Translations under genes and position numbers: made by a program | Shown here: one piece after another, positions 19,474 to 28,682 of the stretch | Layout: each line of letters opens with the position of its first letter | Numbering within the stretch: position 1 is the first letter of the stretch | NCBI RefSeq assembly: GCF_012720115.1 | Contig: NZ_VNWN01000007.1 | Location: forward strand, 310,001 to 374,000 | Origin: Sneathiella chinensis | Lineage (GTDB): Bacteria; Pseudomonadota; Alphaproteobacteria; Sneathiellales; Sneathiellaceae | Direction: 5' to 3' | Length of the DNA: 64,000 nt | Notes under the pieces: model-generated | What the model was told of the DNA's origin: nothing | Seen by the model: only the letters and a program-made list of their open reading frames with translations | The model's database searches: none

Positions 19474-19508
19474 TTTAAAGCTCTTCACGCCCGAAGGCAA
19501 GCAAAAAA
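19474..19508 (-). promoter_or_regulatory. Putative tRNA-Glu promoter, copy 1
   Basis: On the minus strand TTTTTTGCTTGC is followed after 19 bases by TTTAAATCC. The same elements with the same spacing precede the second tRNA-Glu gene, while the sequence between them differs. This conservation suggests a shared promoter. Confidence 0.5.
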
Positions 19509-19631
19509 TCTTATTATCTCCATATTTCCTCCCAGCCTGTTGAGCAGAAAAATGGCGCCAGACCGGCGCTTCATTTTCTTCCAGAGACTGGAAACAACGA
19601 CATGCTGCATCAGAAGAGATGCCAACAACGA

Positions 19632-19706
19632 TGGCATCCCCTAGGGGAGTCGAACCCCTGTTTCCAGAATGAAAATCTGGCGTCCTAACCACTAGACGAA
19701 GGGGAC
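19632..19706 (-). tRNA. tRNA-Glu (anticodon TTC), copy 2
   Basis: Identical 75-nt copy of the tRNA at 19376-19450, with encoded CCA. It is transcribed in the same direction and has its own conserved upstream element. Confidence 0.96.
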
Positions 19707-19729
19707 ACATCATGTCGTTGGAGGGAGGA

Positions 19730-19764
19730 TTTAAAGGTGTTCGGGAGACAAAGCAAGCAAAAAA
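19730..19764 (-). promoter_or_regulatory. Putative tRNA-Glu promoter, copy 2
   Basis: TTGCTT (plus-strand 19755-19760) and TTTAAA (19730-19735), 19 bases apart, as before copy 1. The flanking GGAGG.AGGATTTAAAG on the plus strand is also shared. Confidence 0.5.
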
Positions 19765-19830
19765 TTCCAGACCCGCAAAATTTTTATTCTTGCCCCGGAA
19801 TTTAGCCATTTCCCCCCGGCGGCCTACCCG

Positions 19831-21615
19831 TCAGGTTCGCCGATACGCATCCTCGATCATCAACTGGGGCGTGGTCTGTCCGCGCCAGGTATTCTTCTTC
19901 AGATGCCCGGCAATATGAAAGCTGGCCCCCTGATGGTTCAGCAGGCTGTCCCCCAGCGGCGTTTCAAGGCTGCGGAAGCAAATCCCCGCAAGGCGCCCCC
20001 GCCCCCCGGCCCCGGTCAGGATGCAGCGCACATGATTTTCCCCGACAATACTGGCCGTGGCAATCCGCACATTGGACAGGACGAATCTGGGCTCCGGGTT
20101 GCCCGCCCCATAGGGCCCGGCCTGTTCAAGCTGGGTAACCAGCTCCACCGTCGCCCCTTCAAGCCCGAGGGCGCCGTCAATACCAAGGCTGGCATTCTGA
20201 AGGGCCGTGTCCACGGATTTCGACAATCGCTCCATCAGGAAATCGGTCAGGTCCGCCACCTTGTCCCGCGCCACGGTCAACCCGGCGGCCATGGCGTGAC
20301 CACCACCAGCCAACAACAATTCCTTGTGCCGGGCGGCGCCGATCGCCGCACCAAGGTCCACACCGGGCATTGACCGGCCCGATCCCTTCCCTTCGGCGCC
20401 ATCCAGACCGATGACAATGGTCGGCCGCTGATACGCGTCCTTCAGGCGGCTGGCGACAATACCGATCACACCCGGATGCCATCCCTCCCCGGCGACAACC
20501 AGAACCGGGTCCTTGTCCCGTCCGGTTTTCTCCACCAGGTCCATGGCCTCTTCGGTAACGGCAACCTCGATATCCTTGCGTTCCTGATTATACTCGTTCA
20601 GGTACCGGGCCAGTTCCTGACATTCCGACGGGTTGTTGCTGGATAGCAGACGGGCCCCAAAGTCGGCCTTGCCAACCCGCCCCCCCGCATTGACCCGCGG
20701 CCCCAGCAGAAAGCCCAGATGATAGGTGCCCGGTGTCTCGTCCAGCCCAGCCACATCCGAAAGGGCCACCAGTCCGGGATTGGCCCGCCGGGCCATCACC
20801 TTCAAGCCTTGTGTCACAAAGGCCCGGTTCAGGCCATGAAGCGGCACAATATCGCAAACCGTCCCCAACGCCACCAGATCAAGCAGCGCCATCAGGTTCG
20901 GTTCCTTGCGGTCCGCGTACCACCCCAATTTCCGAAGATCCCGATTGACCGCCACCAGCAGCAGGAAGGCGACCCCCACCGCCGCTAGATAGGTATATTC
21001 CTGACTTTCGTCATGGCGCTTGGGATTGACCACCGCCACGGCCTTTGGCAGGCGGGTTTCCGCCTGATGGTGATCGACGATTATGACATCCAGACCGGTA
21101 TCCGCCGCCTGATCCAACACGTCAAAGGCAACAATCCCGCAGTCCACGGTGATGATCAGATCAACCCCCTGACCCTTTAACCGGTTAAATGCATTTATAT
21201 TGGGACCATAGCCTTCTTCCATGCGGTCGGGGATATAGACCACAAGGGGAACACCGATCATGTCGAAGAAACGCTTCAGAACCCCGGACGAGGTTGCCCC
21301 GTCAACGTCATAGTCGCCAAACACGGCAATGGTCTGGCCGCTCTGGATGGCCTCGACAATGCGGGCAGCGGCAACGTCCATATCCTTGAAGGAGGAAGGG
21401 TCGGGCATCAAATCCCGAAGGGTGGGCGACAAATAGCGTTCCGCCCCATCAATATCCACATTGCGGCCGGCCAGAACACGCCCGACAATTTCAGGCACCC
21501 CCAGCCGCTGCGCAATGGTCAGTCCAAGGCGCTCATTGGTGGAGCGCAATCGCCATTTCCGGTTTTTGAGTGAGCACTCCACACCCAAAAAAGCCGGTGT
21601 TTCCTGCTCACTCAT
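19831..21615 (-). CDS. recJ: Single-stranded-DNA-specific exonuclease RecJ
   Basis: 5'-3' ssDNA exonuclease of recombination and mismatch repair, 594 residues, full length. The DHH-family motifs are visible: GDYDVDGATSSG (motif I), DCGIVAFD (II) and VDHHQAE (III, DHH). The DHHA1 motif is AGGGHAMAAG, and an OB-like C-terminal domain follows. It starts 8 bases after glpX and ends the aminotransferase-hom-glpX-recJ run typical of alphaproteobacteria. Confidence 0.97.
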   Translation of the reverse strand: MSEQETPAFLGVECSLKNRKWRLRSTNERLGLTIAQRLGVPEIVGRVLAGRNVDIDGAERYLSPTLRDLMPDPSSFKDMDVAAARIVEAIQSGQTIAVFGDYDVDGATSSGVLKRFFDMIGVPLVVYIPDRMEEGYGPNINAFNRLKGQGVDLIITVDCGIVAFDVLDQAADTGLDVIIVDHHQAETRLPKAVAVVNPKRHDESQEYTYLAAVGVAFLLLVAVNRDLRKLGWYADRKEPNLMALLDLVALGTVCDIVPLHGLNRAFVTQGLKVMARRANPGLVALSDVAGLDETPGTYHLGFLLGPRVNAGGRVGKADFGARLLSSNNPSECQELARYLNEYNQERKDIEVAVTEEAMDLVEKTGRDKDPVLVVAGEGWHPGVIGIVASRLKDAYQRPTIVIGLDGAEGKGSGRSMPGVDLGAAIGAARHKELLLAGGGHAMAAGLTVARDKVADLTDFLMERLSKSVDTALQNASLGIDGALGLEGATVELVTQLEQAGPYGAGNPEPRFVLSNVRIATASIVGENHVRCILTGAGGRGRLAGICFRSLETPLGDSLLNHQGASFHIAGHLKKNTWRGQTTPQLMIEDAYRRT

Positions 21616-21623
21616 ATCAAACC

Positions 21624-22583
21624 TTATCTGACTTTGTGGTCACCACGGATATACCGCACGGTGCCTGTGTGGGACCGCATGACGATGGTTTCCGTATAGA
21701 CACGTCCGCCCTTCTGGTGAACGCCTTTCAGCATGTTGCCGTCGGTTACGCCGGTTGCGGCAAAGATGACGTTGCCAGCTGCCAGTTCTTCAAGGTTGTA
21801 GATCTTGTGCAGATCCTCAATACCCCATTTCGCCGCGCGCGCCCGTTCGTCGTCATTGCGGAAAACCAGACGGCCCTGCATCTGGCCACCAATGCAGCGC
21901 AGTGCCGCAGCCGCCAAAACACCTTCCGGTGCGCCGCCTGTTCCCACATACATGTCGATACCGGATTCCGGATCGGCGGTTGCCATGACACCAGCCACGT
22001 CCCCATCGGAGATCAGCTTGATACGGCCACCGGCTTCGCGAATGCTGGCAATGATTTCAGCGTGACGCGGGCGATCCAGAACGCAAGCCATGGTTTCGTT
22101 GACAGCAACGCCCTTGGCTTCGGCAATGGCCTTGATGTTTTCACCAGCCGGACGGTCGATATTGACGATGCCTTCCGGCAGTCCGCCACCAACCGCGATT
22201 TTCTCCATATAGGTATCCGGTGCGTTCAGGAAGTTCCCGGATTCGGCAAAGGCGATCACGGCCAGTGCGTTCGGGCCGCCTTTCGCGGTCAGGGTTGTCC
22301 CTTCCAGCGGATCAAGGGCGATATCCAGTTTCGGACCTTTGCCGGTACCGACTTTCTCGCCGATATACAGCATGGGGGCTTCGTCGCGCTCCCCTTCACC
22401 GATCACGATGGTGCCATCGATATCCAGTTCATTGAGCGCCGTGCGCATGGCGTCAACGGCGGCCTGATCAGCGGCTTTCTCGTCGCCAAAGCCAACCAGG
22501 GTGCACGCAGCACGGGCCGCCGCTTCGGTGACGCGGACGATTTCCAGGGTAAGCTTTCTATCGAGTGGTGAATTTTCAGACAT
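21624..22583 (-). CDS. glpX: Class II fructose-1,6-bisphosphatase
   Basis: GlpX-type metal-dependent FBPase for gluconeogenesis, 319 residues. The signature GEGERDEAPMLYIGEKVG and DPLEGTT metal/phosphate motifs are present. It lies 53 bases after hom and 8 before recJ, all on one strand, so co-transcription is likely. Confidence 0.97.
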   Translation of the reverse strand: MSENSPLDRKLTLEIVRVTEAAARAACTLVGFGDEKAADQAAVDAMRTALNELDIDGTIVIGEGERDEAPMLYIGEKVGTGKGPKLDIALDPLEGTTLTAKGGPNALAVIAFAESGNFLNAPDTYMEKIAVGGGLPEGIVNIDRPAGENIKAIAEAKGVAVNETMACVLDRPRHAEIIASIREAGGRIKLISDGDVAGVMATADPESGIDMYVGTGGAPEGVLAAAALRCIGGQMQGRLVFRNDDERARAAKWGIEDLHKIYNLEELAAGNVIFAATGVTDGNMLKGVHQKGGRVYTETIVMRSHTGTVRYIRGDHKVR

Positions 22584-22636
22584 CTTCTTCTTCCAAAATC
22601 AAACGGACCGAAAGCGCTTCCCCGGTCCAATTCAGT

Positions 22637-23917
22637 TTAAAGTTTGGCAATCCGGATCATGCGGGGACGGGCCGCGCTGTGATCAAACGCCTCAATCTTT
22701 TCAAGGGCACGGGAAAGTGCCGCTTCTTTGACCTCGTGGGTAATCAATACAACAGATACGGCCTCTTCCGGGGAACGTCCCCGCTGCAACAGGCTTTCAA
22801 TGGAGATTTCCTCATCCCTGAAAACAGCCGAAATATCTGCAATAACGCCAGGACGATCAAATACAGACAGACGGACATAATAACAACCCACATGTTCCTC
22901 GACAGGAATTTTTGGAATGTCCGTCATCTTGTCCACAGGAATGCCAAAGGTCGGGGAGACACGGCCTGCGGCAATATCCACCACATCCGCCATCACCGCC
23001 GACGCGGTCGGTCCCTCACCGGCACCGCGACCTTCATAGACCGTGCTGTCAACGAAGTCGCCTTCGGCAACCACGGCGTTGAACACGCCGGAAACGTTGG
23101 CAATGGCCGTATCTTTTCGCACCATGCACGGATGAACGCGCTGCTCGATCCCCTGCTCTGTCCGGCGGGCCACACCCAACAGGCGGATGCGATAGCCGAA
23201 TTCCTGTGCAAAGGCGATATCCTGCGCGGAAACCTCGCGGATACCTTCGATATAGACGCTGTCAAAATCGACCGGTGTGCCAAAGGCCAGACTGGTCAGG
23301 ATGGCCAGCTTGTGCGCGGCATCAACCCCATCCACGTCAAAGCTGGGGTCCGCCTCGGCATAGCCCAGATCCTGCGCATCCTTGAGAATGGCCGCAAAGT
23401 CACCGCCGGTTTCCTCCATTTCCGTCAGGATATAGTTACAGGTTCCGTTCAGGATCCCGTAAACCCGGCTGATGGCGTTGGCGGCAAGACCTTCGCGCAT
23501 GGCCTTGACGATGGGGATGCCCCCGGCAACCGCCGCCTCATAAGCCAGCGGCACATTGTTTTTCTCGGCAAGGCGGGCCAGTTCGGTGCCGTGGACAGCC
23601 AGCAACGCCTTGTTGGCGGTCACAACCGGCTTTCCGGCTTCAAGGGCCGCGACACAAAGGTCCCGTGCCACACCCTCGCTGCCGCCGATCAGTTCCAGAA
23701 CCATATCCACATTGGGGTCAGACGCCAGATCGACCGCATTGTCGTACCAGGTCATCCCGTCCAGAGACACCCCACGGTCCTTGGTGCGGCTCCGCCCGGA
23801 AACGGCAACAACCTCAAAGTTCCGGCCGGTTCGGTCAGACAGCAATTTTCCATGCTGTTCAATGATTTTCAGGACACCGACACCGACTGTTCCAAGACCC
23901 GCGACACCAATTCTCAT
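22637..23917 (-). CDS. hom: Homoserine dehydrogenase
   Basis: Reduces aspartate semialdehyde to homoserine in the threonine/methionine pathway. The protein has 426 residues: an N-terminal NAD(P) fold (GVAGLGTVGVGVL), the catalytic domain with GILNGTCNYIL and AEADPSFDVDG.DAAHKL, and a C-terminal ACT domain (about residues 345-420) for feedback control by threonine. It follows the aminotransferase by 10 bases. The homoserine it makes feeds metY near 43 kb. Confidence 0.97.
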   Translation of the reverse strand: MRIGVAGLGTVGVGVLKIIEQHGKLLSDRTGRNFEVVAVSGRSRTKDRGVSLDGMTWYDNAVDLASDPNVDMVLELIGGSEGVARDLCVAALEAGKPVVTANKALLAVHGTELARLAEKNNVPLAYEAAVAGGIPIVKAMREGLAANAISRVYGILNGTCNYILTEMEETGGDFAAILKDAQDLGYAEADPSFDVDGVDAAHKLAILTSLAFGTPVDFDSVYIEGIREVSAQDIAFAQEFGYRIRLLGVARRTEQGIEQRVHPCMVRKDTAIANVSGVFNAVVAEGDFVDSTVYEGRGAGEGPTASAVMADVVDIAAGRVSPTFGIPVDKMTDIPKIPVEEHVGCYYVRLSVFDRPGVIADISAVFRDEEISIESLLQRGRSPEEAVSVVLITHEVKEAALSRALEKIEAFDHSAARPRMIRIAKL

Positions 23918-23927
23918 GATTCTGCCA

Positions 23928-25139
23928 TTACCTTTTCGATTTATACTCTGCCAGATGGGCTTCTGCCTCTGACATAAATTTCTTCACATTCCGGCAGGCC
24001 TGCCGGATCCGCTGTTCATTCTCGACCATGGCGATCCGGACAAACTTGTCCCCATGTTCACCAAAGCCAAGACCCGGCGCAACCGCCACCTGTGCTTTTT
24101 GCAGCAACAGCTTCGAGAACTCAAGACTTCCCATTTCCCGGAAAGGTTCCGGGATCGGCGCCCAGGCGAACATGGTCGCTTCCGGTGAGGGAATATCCCA
24201 GCCTGCCGCCTTCATGCCGCTGATCATTACATCGCGGCGCGACCGGTACATGGCGCGGGCTTCTTCAACACAGTCCTGCGGGCCGTTCAGCGCCGCTGTT
24301 GCCGCCACCTGAATGGGGGTGAACGCCCCGTAATCCAGATAAGACTTGATCCGGGTCAGCGCGGAAACCAGCTTGCGGTTCCCGGTGGCAAAGCCGATCC
24401 GCCAGCCCGGCATGGAATAGGTCTTGCTGAGCGAGGTAAACTCGACCGCGATATCCTTGGCCCCTTCCACCTGCAGGATGGACGGCGGCTTCTCCTCGCC
24501 GAAATAGATTTCCGCATAGGCCAGATCCGACAGGATATACATGCCGTGCTTCTTGGCGTAGTCTACCACCTTGCGATAGAAGTCCAGATCGACCGTCATT
24601 GCCGTCGGGTTGGACGGGAAGTTCAGAATCAGGCAGGTCGGTGTCGGGATGCAATGGCGCATCCCCCGCTCCAGTGCCTCAAAGAAGTCGATGCCCGGCC
24701 CGACCTCGAAGTGACGGATCACGGCCCCTGCAATGATGAAGCCGTAGGGGTGAATCGGATAGCTGGGGTTCGGGGACAGGATCACATCGCCCGGCGCCGT
24801 GATGGCCATGGCAAGGTTTGCCAGCCCTTCCTTGGAGCCGAGGGTTGCGATGGTTTCCGTTTCCGGGTCAATGTCCACGCCGAAGCGCCGCTTGTAATAG
24901 GCCGCATTGGCCCGCCGCAGTCCCGGAATACCGCGACTGGTCGAATATCTGTGGGTCCGGCCGTTCTGCACGGTTTCCACCAGTTTCTCGACGATATGGG
25001 GCGGTGTCGGCGTATCCGGGTTGCCCATGCCCAGATCGATGATGTCCTCTCCCGCCGCTCGCGCTTCGGCTTTCATACGATTGACTTCTTCGAATACGTA
25101 TGGCGGCAGCCGTTTAATGCGATGGAATTCGGGATTCAT
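23928..25139 (-). CDS. PLP-dependent class I/II aminotransferase (AlaC / LL-DAP aminotransferase-like)
   Basis: A fold-type I aminotransferase of 403 residues. The PLP lysine lies in SLSKTYSMPGWRIGF; DLGMGNPDTPTP, NFPSNPTA and the C-terminal VRIAMVENEQRIRQA are conserved. It is often annotated as LL-diaminopimelate or alanine aminotransferase. The position directly before hom suggests a role in aspartate-family or alanine metabolism, but the substrate is not shown by sequence. Confidence 0.88.
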   Translation of the reverse strand: MNPEFHRIKRLPPYVFEEVNRMKAEARAAGEDIIDLGMGNPDTPTPPHIVEKLVETVQNGRTHRYSTSRGIPGLRRANAAYYKRRFGVDIDPETETIATLGSKEGLANLAMAITAPGDVILSPNPSYPIHPYGFIIAGAVIRHFEVGPGIDFFEALERGMRHCIPTPTCLILNFPSNPTAMTVDLDFYRKVVDYAKKHGMYILSDLAYAEIYFGEEKPPSILQVEGAKDIAVEFTSLSKTYSMPGWRIGFATGNRKLVSALTRIKSYLDYGAFTPIQVAATAALNGPQDCVEEARAMYRSRRDVMISGMKAAGWDIPSPEATMFAWAPIPEPFREMGSLEFSKLLLQKAQVAVAPGLGFGEHGDKFVRIAMVENEQRIRQACRNVKKFMSEAEAHLAEYKSKR

Positions 25140-25253
25140 GGCCTTTTTTCTCAGGTTGGATATGGGGACAGGGCTACCCGCCTCCCCGACAGCGGCACCG
25201 GGCCGGGTTCAGGAAGACAGGCAGAATTCAGACATTATCTATACAAATTTTTC

Positions 25254-26474
25254 TTACCTGACGAGGAAGATCTCGGTCCGGCGATTTTTTGCTTCCTCAC
25301 TCGGCATGGATTCATCGGACACCCGCATCCGGTCACTGACAGATTCAACAACAATCTGTTCGGATGGGACACCCATATTGATCAGGCTGGTGACAACCGC
25401 ACTGGACCGTTCCTGCGACATGCGAAGGTTGACCATCAGGTGACGGTCAAGCGGCAGTTCCCGTGTCCGGCTGGACGCATGACCGACAATGCGGATCACG
25501 CCGCCGCCTGATTTCTGTGCGTTGGCAATCGCGGACAGCTTCTGGCGGTCGCCGGAACCGATGCGGGATGACCCCACATCGAAATAGATCACGGCATCCG
25601 GCTTGGCGGAGCTTGCCCCCGGAACGGAAACACCGGCCCCATAGGCCGGGGCGGCACCGCCGGAAACAGCGGCATTATAGCCCGCCGCCATGGGCTGGTT
25701 ATAGGTATCCTGAACGATTTGCGGGACCGTTACCGCGCTGGCCCCAAGGGGCTGCATGGGGGCCGGCTGGAAATGGGTGTTTGCCGGCAGGGTTGTTGTG
25801 GTCGCGGCAGAGGCAGCCAGTTGCTGCTGATAGACATTGCCCACATTGCCATCAATCACCACGGTGCCGGTTCCCGGAACCGTCTGGGCGTAGGCCTGCT
25901 GCGGCGAGGTAATCGGTGCGGCGGCGGGCATCTGCCCTGCCGTTGCCGGGGCAGCGGAAACGGCACCCGGGGTTACCGGTGCGGCGCTGTTCGGTACCGG
26001 CGGCACCTGAACCGGGGCTGCGGTCACTGGCGGAACCGGCGACGCGGTCACGGCCGGACCCACCGCTGAGGTGGTCGCTGCCGGAGCTGGAGCCGGAGGG
26101 GTGGTCCGCTTGCGTTTCGGGGTTGGCTGAACGGCAGTGTCGGCGCGCAGGCTCTCGTCCGTATACTGGGCATTGGCCCGGTCGGCCTTGAGGCCTTCCT
26201 GAATGGTGCGGGCATCCTCAATCGAGACCGTGGTTCCCGGCTCTTCCGGGACATCGCCAAGATTGGGGTATTCCCCTTCCTCGTCCAGTGGCTGTTCAAT
26301 CTGTTGCGGGCGGTCTGCATCGCCGCTGCTGCCATCGAACCAGTCGGTCGGATCGGCCCAGTCCGGGGTTGAACAACCGGCCACCGCAAGCATCACAGCC
26401 CCCAGCGCCAGTCGGGATACACCCGACTTCAACTTTTCGAGTTCACCTGAAGAGGAAATCTGCTCAAACACCAT
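25254..26474 (-). CDS. OmpA-family lipoprotein with Ala/Pro linker
   Basis: A predicted outer-membrane lipoprotein of 406 residues from ATG 26474; longer in-frame starts up to 26561 would spoil the signal peptide. The lipobox is LAVAGC (Cys about residue 34). DWADPTDWFDG and YPNLGDVPEEPG follow, then an Ala/Pro/Val-rich linker of about 200 residues. The C-terminal OmpA domain contains GHASSRTRE and ends RRTEIFLVR, so it should bind peptidoglycan non-covalently. It is monocistronic. Confidence 0.88.
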   Translation of the reverse strand: MVFEQISSSGELEKLKSGVSRLALGAVMLAVAGCSTPDWADPTDWFDGSSGDADRPQQIEQPLDEEGEYPNLGDVPEEPGTTVSIEDARTIQEGLKADRANAQYTDESLRADTAVQPTPKRKRTTPPAPAPAATTSAVGPAVTASPVPPVTAAPVQVPPVPNSAAPVTPGAVSAAPATAGQMPAAAPITSPQQAYAQTVPGTGTVVIDGNVGNVYQQQLAASAATTTTLPANTHFQPAPMQPLGASAVTVPQIVQDTYNQPMAAGYNAAVSGGAAPAYGAGVSVPGASSAKPDAVIYFDVGSSRIGSGDRQKLSAIANAQKSGGGVIRIVGHASSRTRELPLDRHLMVNLRMSQERSSAVVTSLINMGVPSEQIVVESVSDRMRVSDESMPSEEAKNRRTEIFLVR

Positions 26475-26725
26475 TTTCTTGCCTGTTACCTGCATAAACC
26501 ACCGGATGCATACCCCCACAAGAGTCACGCCCCATACTTGTCGTTTCCATTTAACACGCACAACTTAAACCATATAGGTGACAATTCCGCAATGTTTTCG
26601 AGAGGATACCCAGAAAATCTTGCGGGTTTGGAATTTTTTGATGTTCAACCGGGTTTATTTATTACACATTATATATAGGGGTATATGGAAGACCGATTCA
26701 CTTGCAAACTTGAGGGGTTTTCGAG

Positions 26726-28546
26726 GTGCAGGACAGCAAAGACAAAACAGCCAGCGACACCGTTCTGGAAAGCGGTCAGGAATTTGCTGACAACCTGGCA
26801 ACGATCACACAGCAAAGCCAGGCGCTTATCACGGAGTTTTACAAGCAACAGGCCGAATCCGGATATGACCCGGATCCGTTCAATATCGGCAAGGCCTTTC
26901 TGGAACTGAGCCAGAAGATGGTGGCCGACCCGGCCAAGCTGATGAACGCGCAGGCCAGCCTGTGGTCCAGCTATATGGAGCTTTGGAAAAATGCGGCCCT
27001 TGCCGCCTCTGGCCAGGGGGCCAAACCGGTCATTGAGCCTGAAAAAGGCGACAAGCGCTTCAAGTCTGAGGAATGGAACCGCAACCAGATCTTCGACTAT
27101 ATCAAGCAAAGTTACCTTCTGACGTCCCGATGGATCAACGACACCGTCGCCGACGTGGAGGGACTGGACGCCACGACCCGCAAGAAAATTGACTTCTATA
27201 CCAAGCAGTATACGGACGCCCTGTCGCCCACCAACTTCTTCTGGTCAAACCCGGATGTGTTGAAACAGACCTACGAGACCAAGGGTGAAAATCTGGTTCA
27301 TGGCCTGAAGAACCTGCTGGACGACCTGCAGGAAGGGAAAGGTGTCCTGAACCCCAAGATGGTGCCGGAAGGGAAATTCGTGGTCGGTGAGAATATCGCC
27401 GTCTCGAAAGGCAAGGTGGTCTACCAGAACGACCTGATGCAACTGATCCAGTACAGCCCGACAACGGACAAGGTGTACAAGAAACCGCTGCTGATCACCC
27501 CGCCATGGATCAACAAGTTCTATATCCTTGACCTGAAGCAGGAAAACTCCTTCATCCGCTGGTGCGTCGATCAGGGCTATACCGTGTTTGTCATTTCATG
27601 GATCAACCCGGATGAACAGCATCTGGACAAGACCTTTGAAAGCTATATGTCCGAAGGCATTCTGGCCGCACTGGATGCCATTGAGGCCACCATCGGCGAA
27701 AAAGAGGTGACCGCCATCGGCTATTGCATCGGCGGGACCCTGATGGCCTCCACCCTCGCCTATCTCGCCGCTGTCGGAGAGAAACGGATCACGGCCTGTA
27801 CCTTCTTCGCGGCGCAACTGGATTTTGAACATGCGGGGGACCTGCTGCTGTTCACCGACGAGGAACAGATCCAGATGATCGAGCGCAAGATGGCCGAGGC
27901 CGGGTTCCTTGAAGGGCGCAACATGGCCATGACCTTTAACATGCTGCGGTCCAACGACCTGATCTGGTCTTTTGTGATCAACAACTACCTGATGGGCAAG
28001 GAGCCCATTCCGTTCGACCTGTTGTTCTGGAATTCCGACACCACCAACATGCCGCCGAAGATGCACAGCTTCTATCTGCGCAACATGTATAAACAAAACC
28101 TGCTCAGCAAGCCGGGCGGGTTGACACTGGGCGGACAACCGATCGACCTGTCCAAAGTGACCATCCCGATCTTTGTCCAGGCCAGCAAGGAAGACCATAT
28201 CGCGCCGTTTGAATCTGTCTTCCGAGCCACCAAGCTGATGAGCGGCCCGGCGGAATTCATGCTGGCTGGCTCCGGCCATATCGCCGGGGTGATCAACCAC
28301 CCCGACGCCAAGAAATACCAGCATTGGGTCAACAAGACCGGCAAGACCTACGAGACGGCCGAGGCATGGCTGAAAGATGCCGAGGAATTGCCCGGATCAT
28401 GGTGGCCGGACTGGCACAAGTGGCTGTCCAAAAAATCGGGGGCCAAGGTTGCCGCCCGCGACCCGGCCAAGGGCAAACTGAAACCGATCGAGGATGCGCC
28501 CGGCTCCTACGTCAAGACCAAGGCAAAGCTGGGCCGCAAGGGCTGA
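26726..28546 (+). CDS. phaC: Class I poly(3-hydroxyalkanoate) synthase
   Basis: Polymerises (R)-3-hydroxyacyl-CoA into storage polyester. The 606-residue protein starts at GTG 26726 with GAGGGG 8 bases upstream. The lipase-like box GYCIGGT carries the catalytic Cys334. The catalytic Asp (ASKEDHIAP) and His (GSGHIAGV) follow, and the C-terminus has PGSWWPDWHKWL, typical of class I. No phasin, phaR, phaA, phaB or phaZ lies nearby, so the gene stands alone. An AT-rich stretch at 26630-26690 probably holds its promoter. Confidence 0.97.
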   Translation: MQDSKDKTASDTVLESGQEFADNLATITQQSQALITEFYKQQAESGYDPDPFNIGKAFLELSQKMVADPAKLMNAQASLWSSYMELWKNAALAASGQGAKPVIEPEKGDKRFKSEEWNRNQIFDYIKQSYLLTSRWINDTVADVEGLDATTRKKIDFYTKQYTDALSPTNFFWSNPDVLKQTYETKGENLVHGLKNLLDDLQEGKGVLNPKMVPEGKFVVGENIAVSKGKVVYQNDLMQLIQYSPTTDKVYKKPLLITPPWINKFYILDLKQENSFIRWCVDQGYTVFVISWINPDEQHLDKTFESYMSEGILAALDAIEATIGEKEVTAIGYCIGGTLMASTLAYLAAVGEKRITACTFFAAQLDFEHAGDLLLFTDEEQIQMIERKMAEAGFLEGRNMAMTFNMLRSNDLIWSFVINNYLMGKEPIPFDLLFWNSDTTNMPPKMHSFYLRNMYKQNLLSKPGGLTLGGQPIDLSKVTIPIFVQASKEDHIAPFESVFRATKLMSGPAEFMLAGSGHIAGVINHPDAKKYQHWVNKTGKTYETAEAWLKDAEELPGSWWPDWHKWLSKKSGAKVAARDPAKGKLKPIEDAPGSYVKTKAKLGRKG

Positions 28547-28600
28547 GGCTGAGACTGCCCCGCCCGTGCCCGCGCCGAACAGGCAGGGCAATACCACAAA

Positions 28601-28625
28601 AAAAGGGGGCCTTGGGCCCCCTTTT
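28601..28625 (+). terminator. Terminator after phaC
   Basis: 11-bp stem AAAAGGGGGCC/GGCCCCCTTTT with a 3-base loop (28612-28614). It is nearly symmetric, so it can act for both phaC and the convergent argC. Confidence 0.85.
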
Positions 28626-28682
28626 CACGTCTGACAGGACAACAGCCCCTAGATTGAGAGTTCCTCCGTTTTTTTTGTTATT

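Noticed and set aside
19376-19706. Two tRNA copies as an attachment-site pair of a mobile element
   Set aside because: Only 181 bases of non-coding sequence lie between the two copies, with no integrase; simple tandem duplication fits better.
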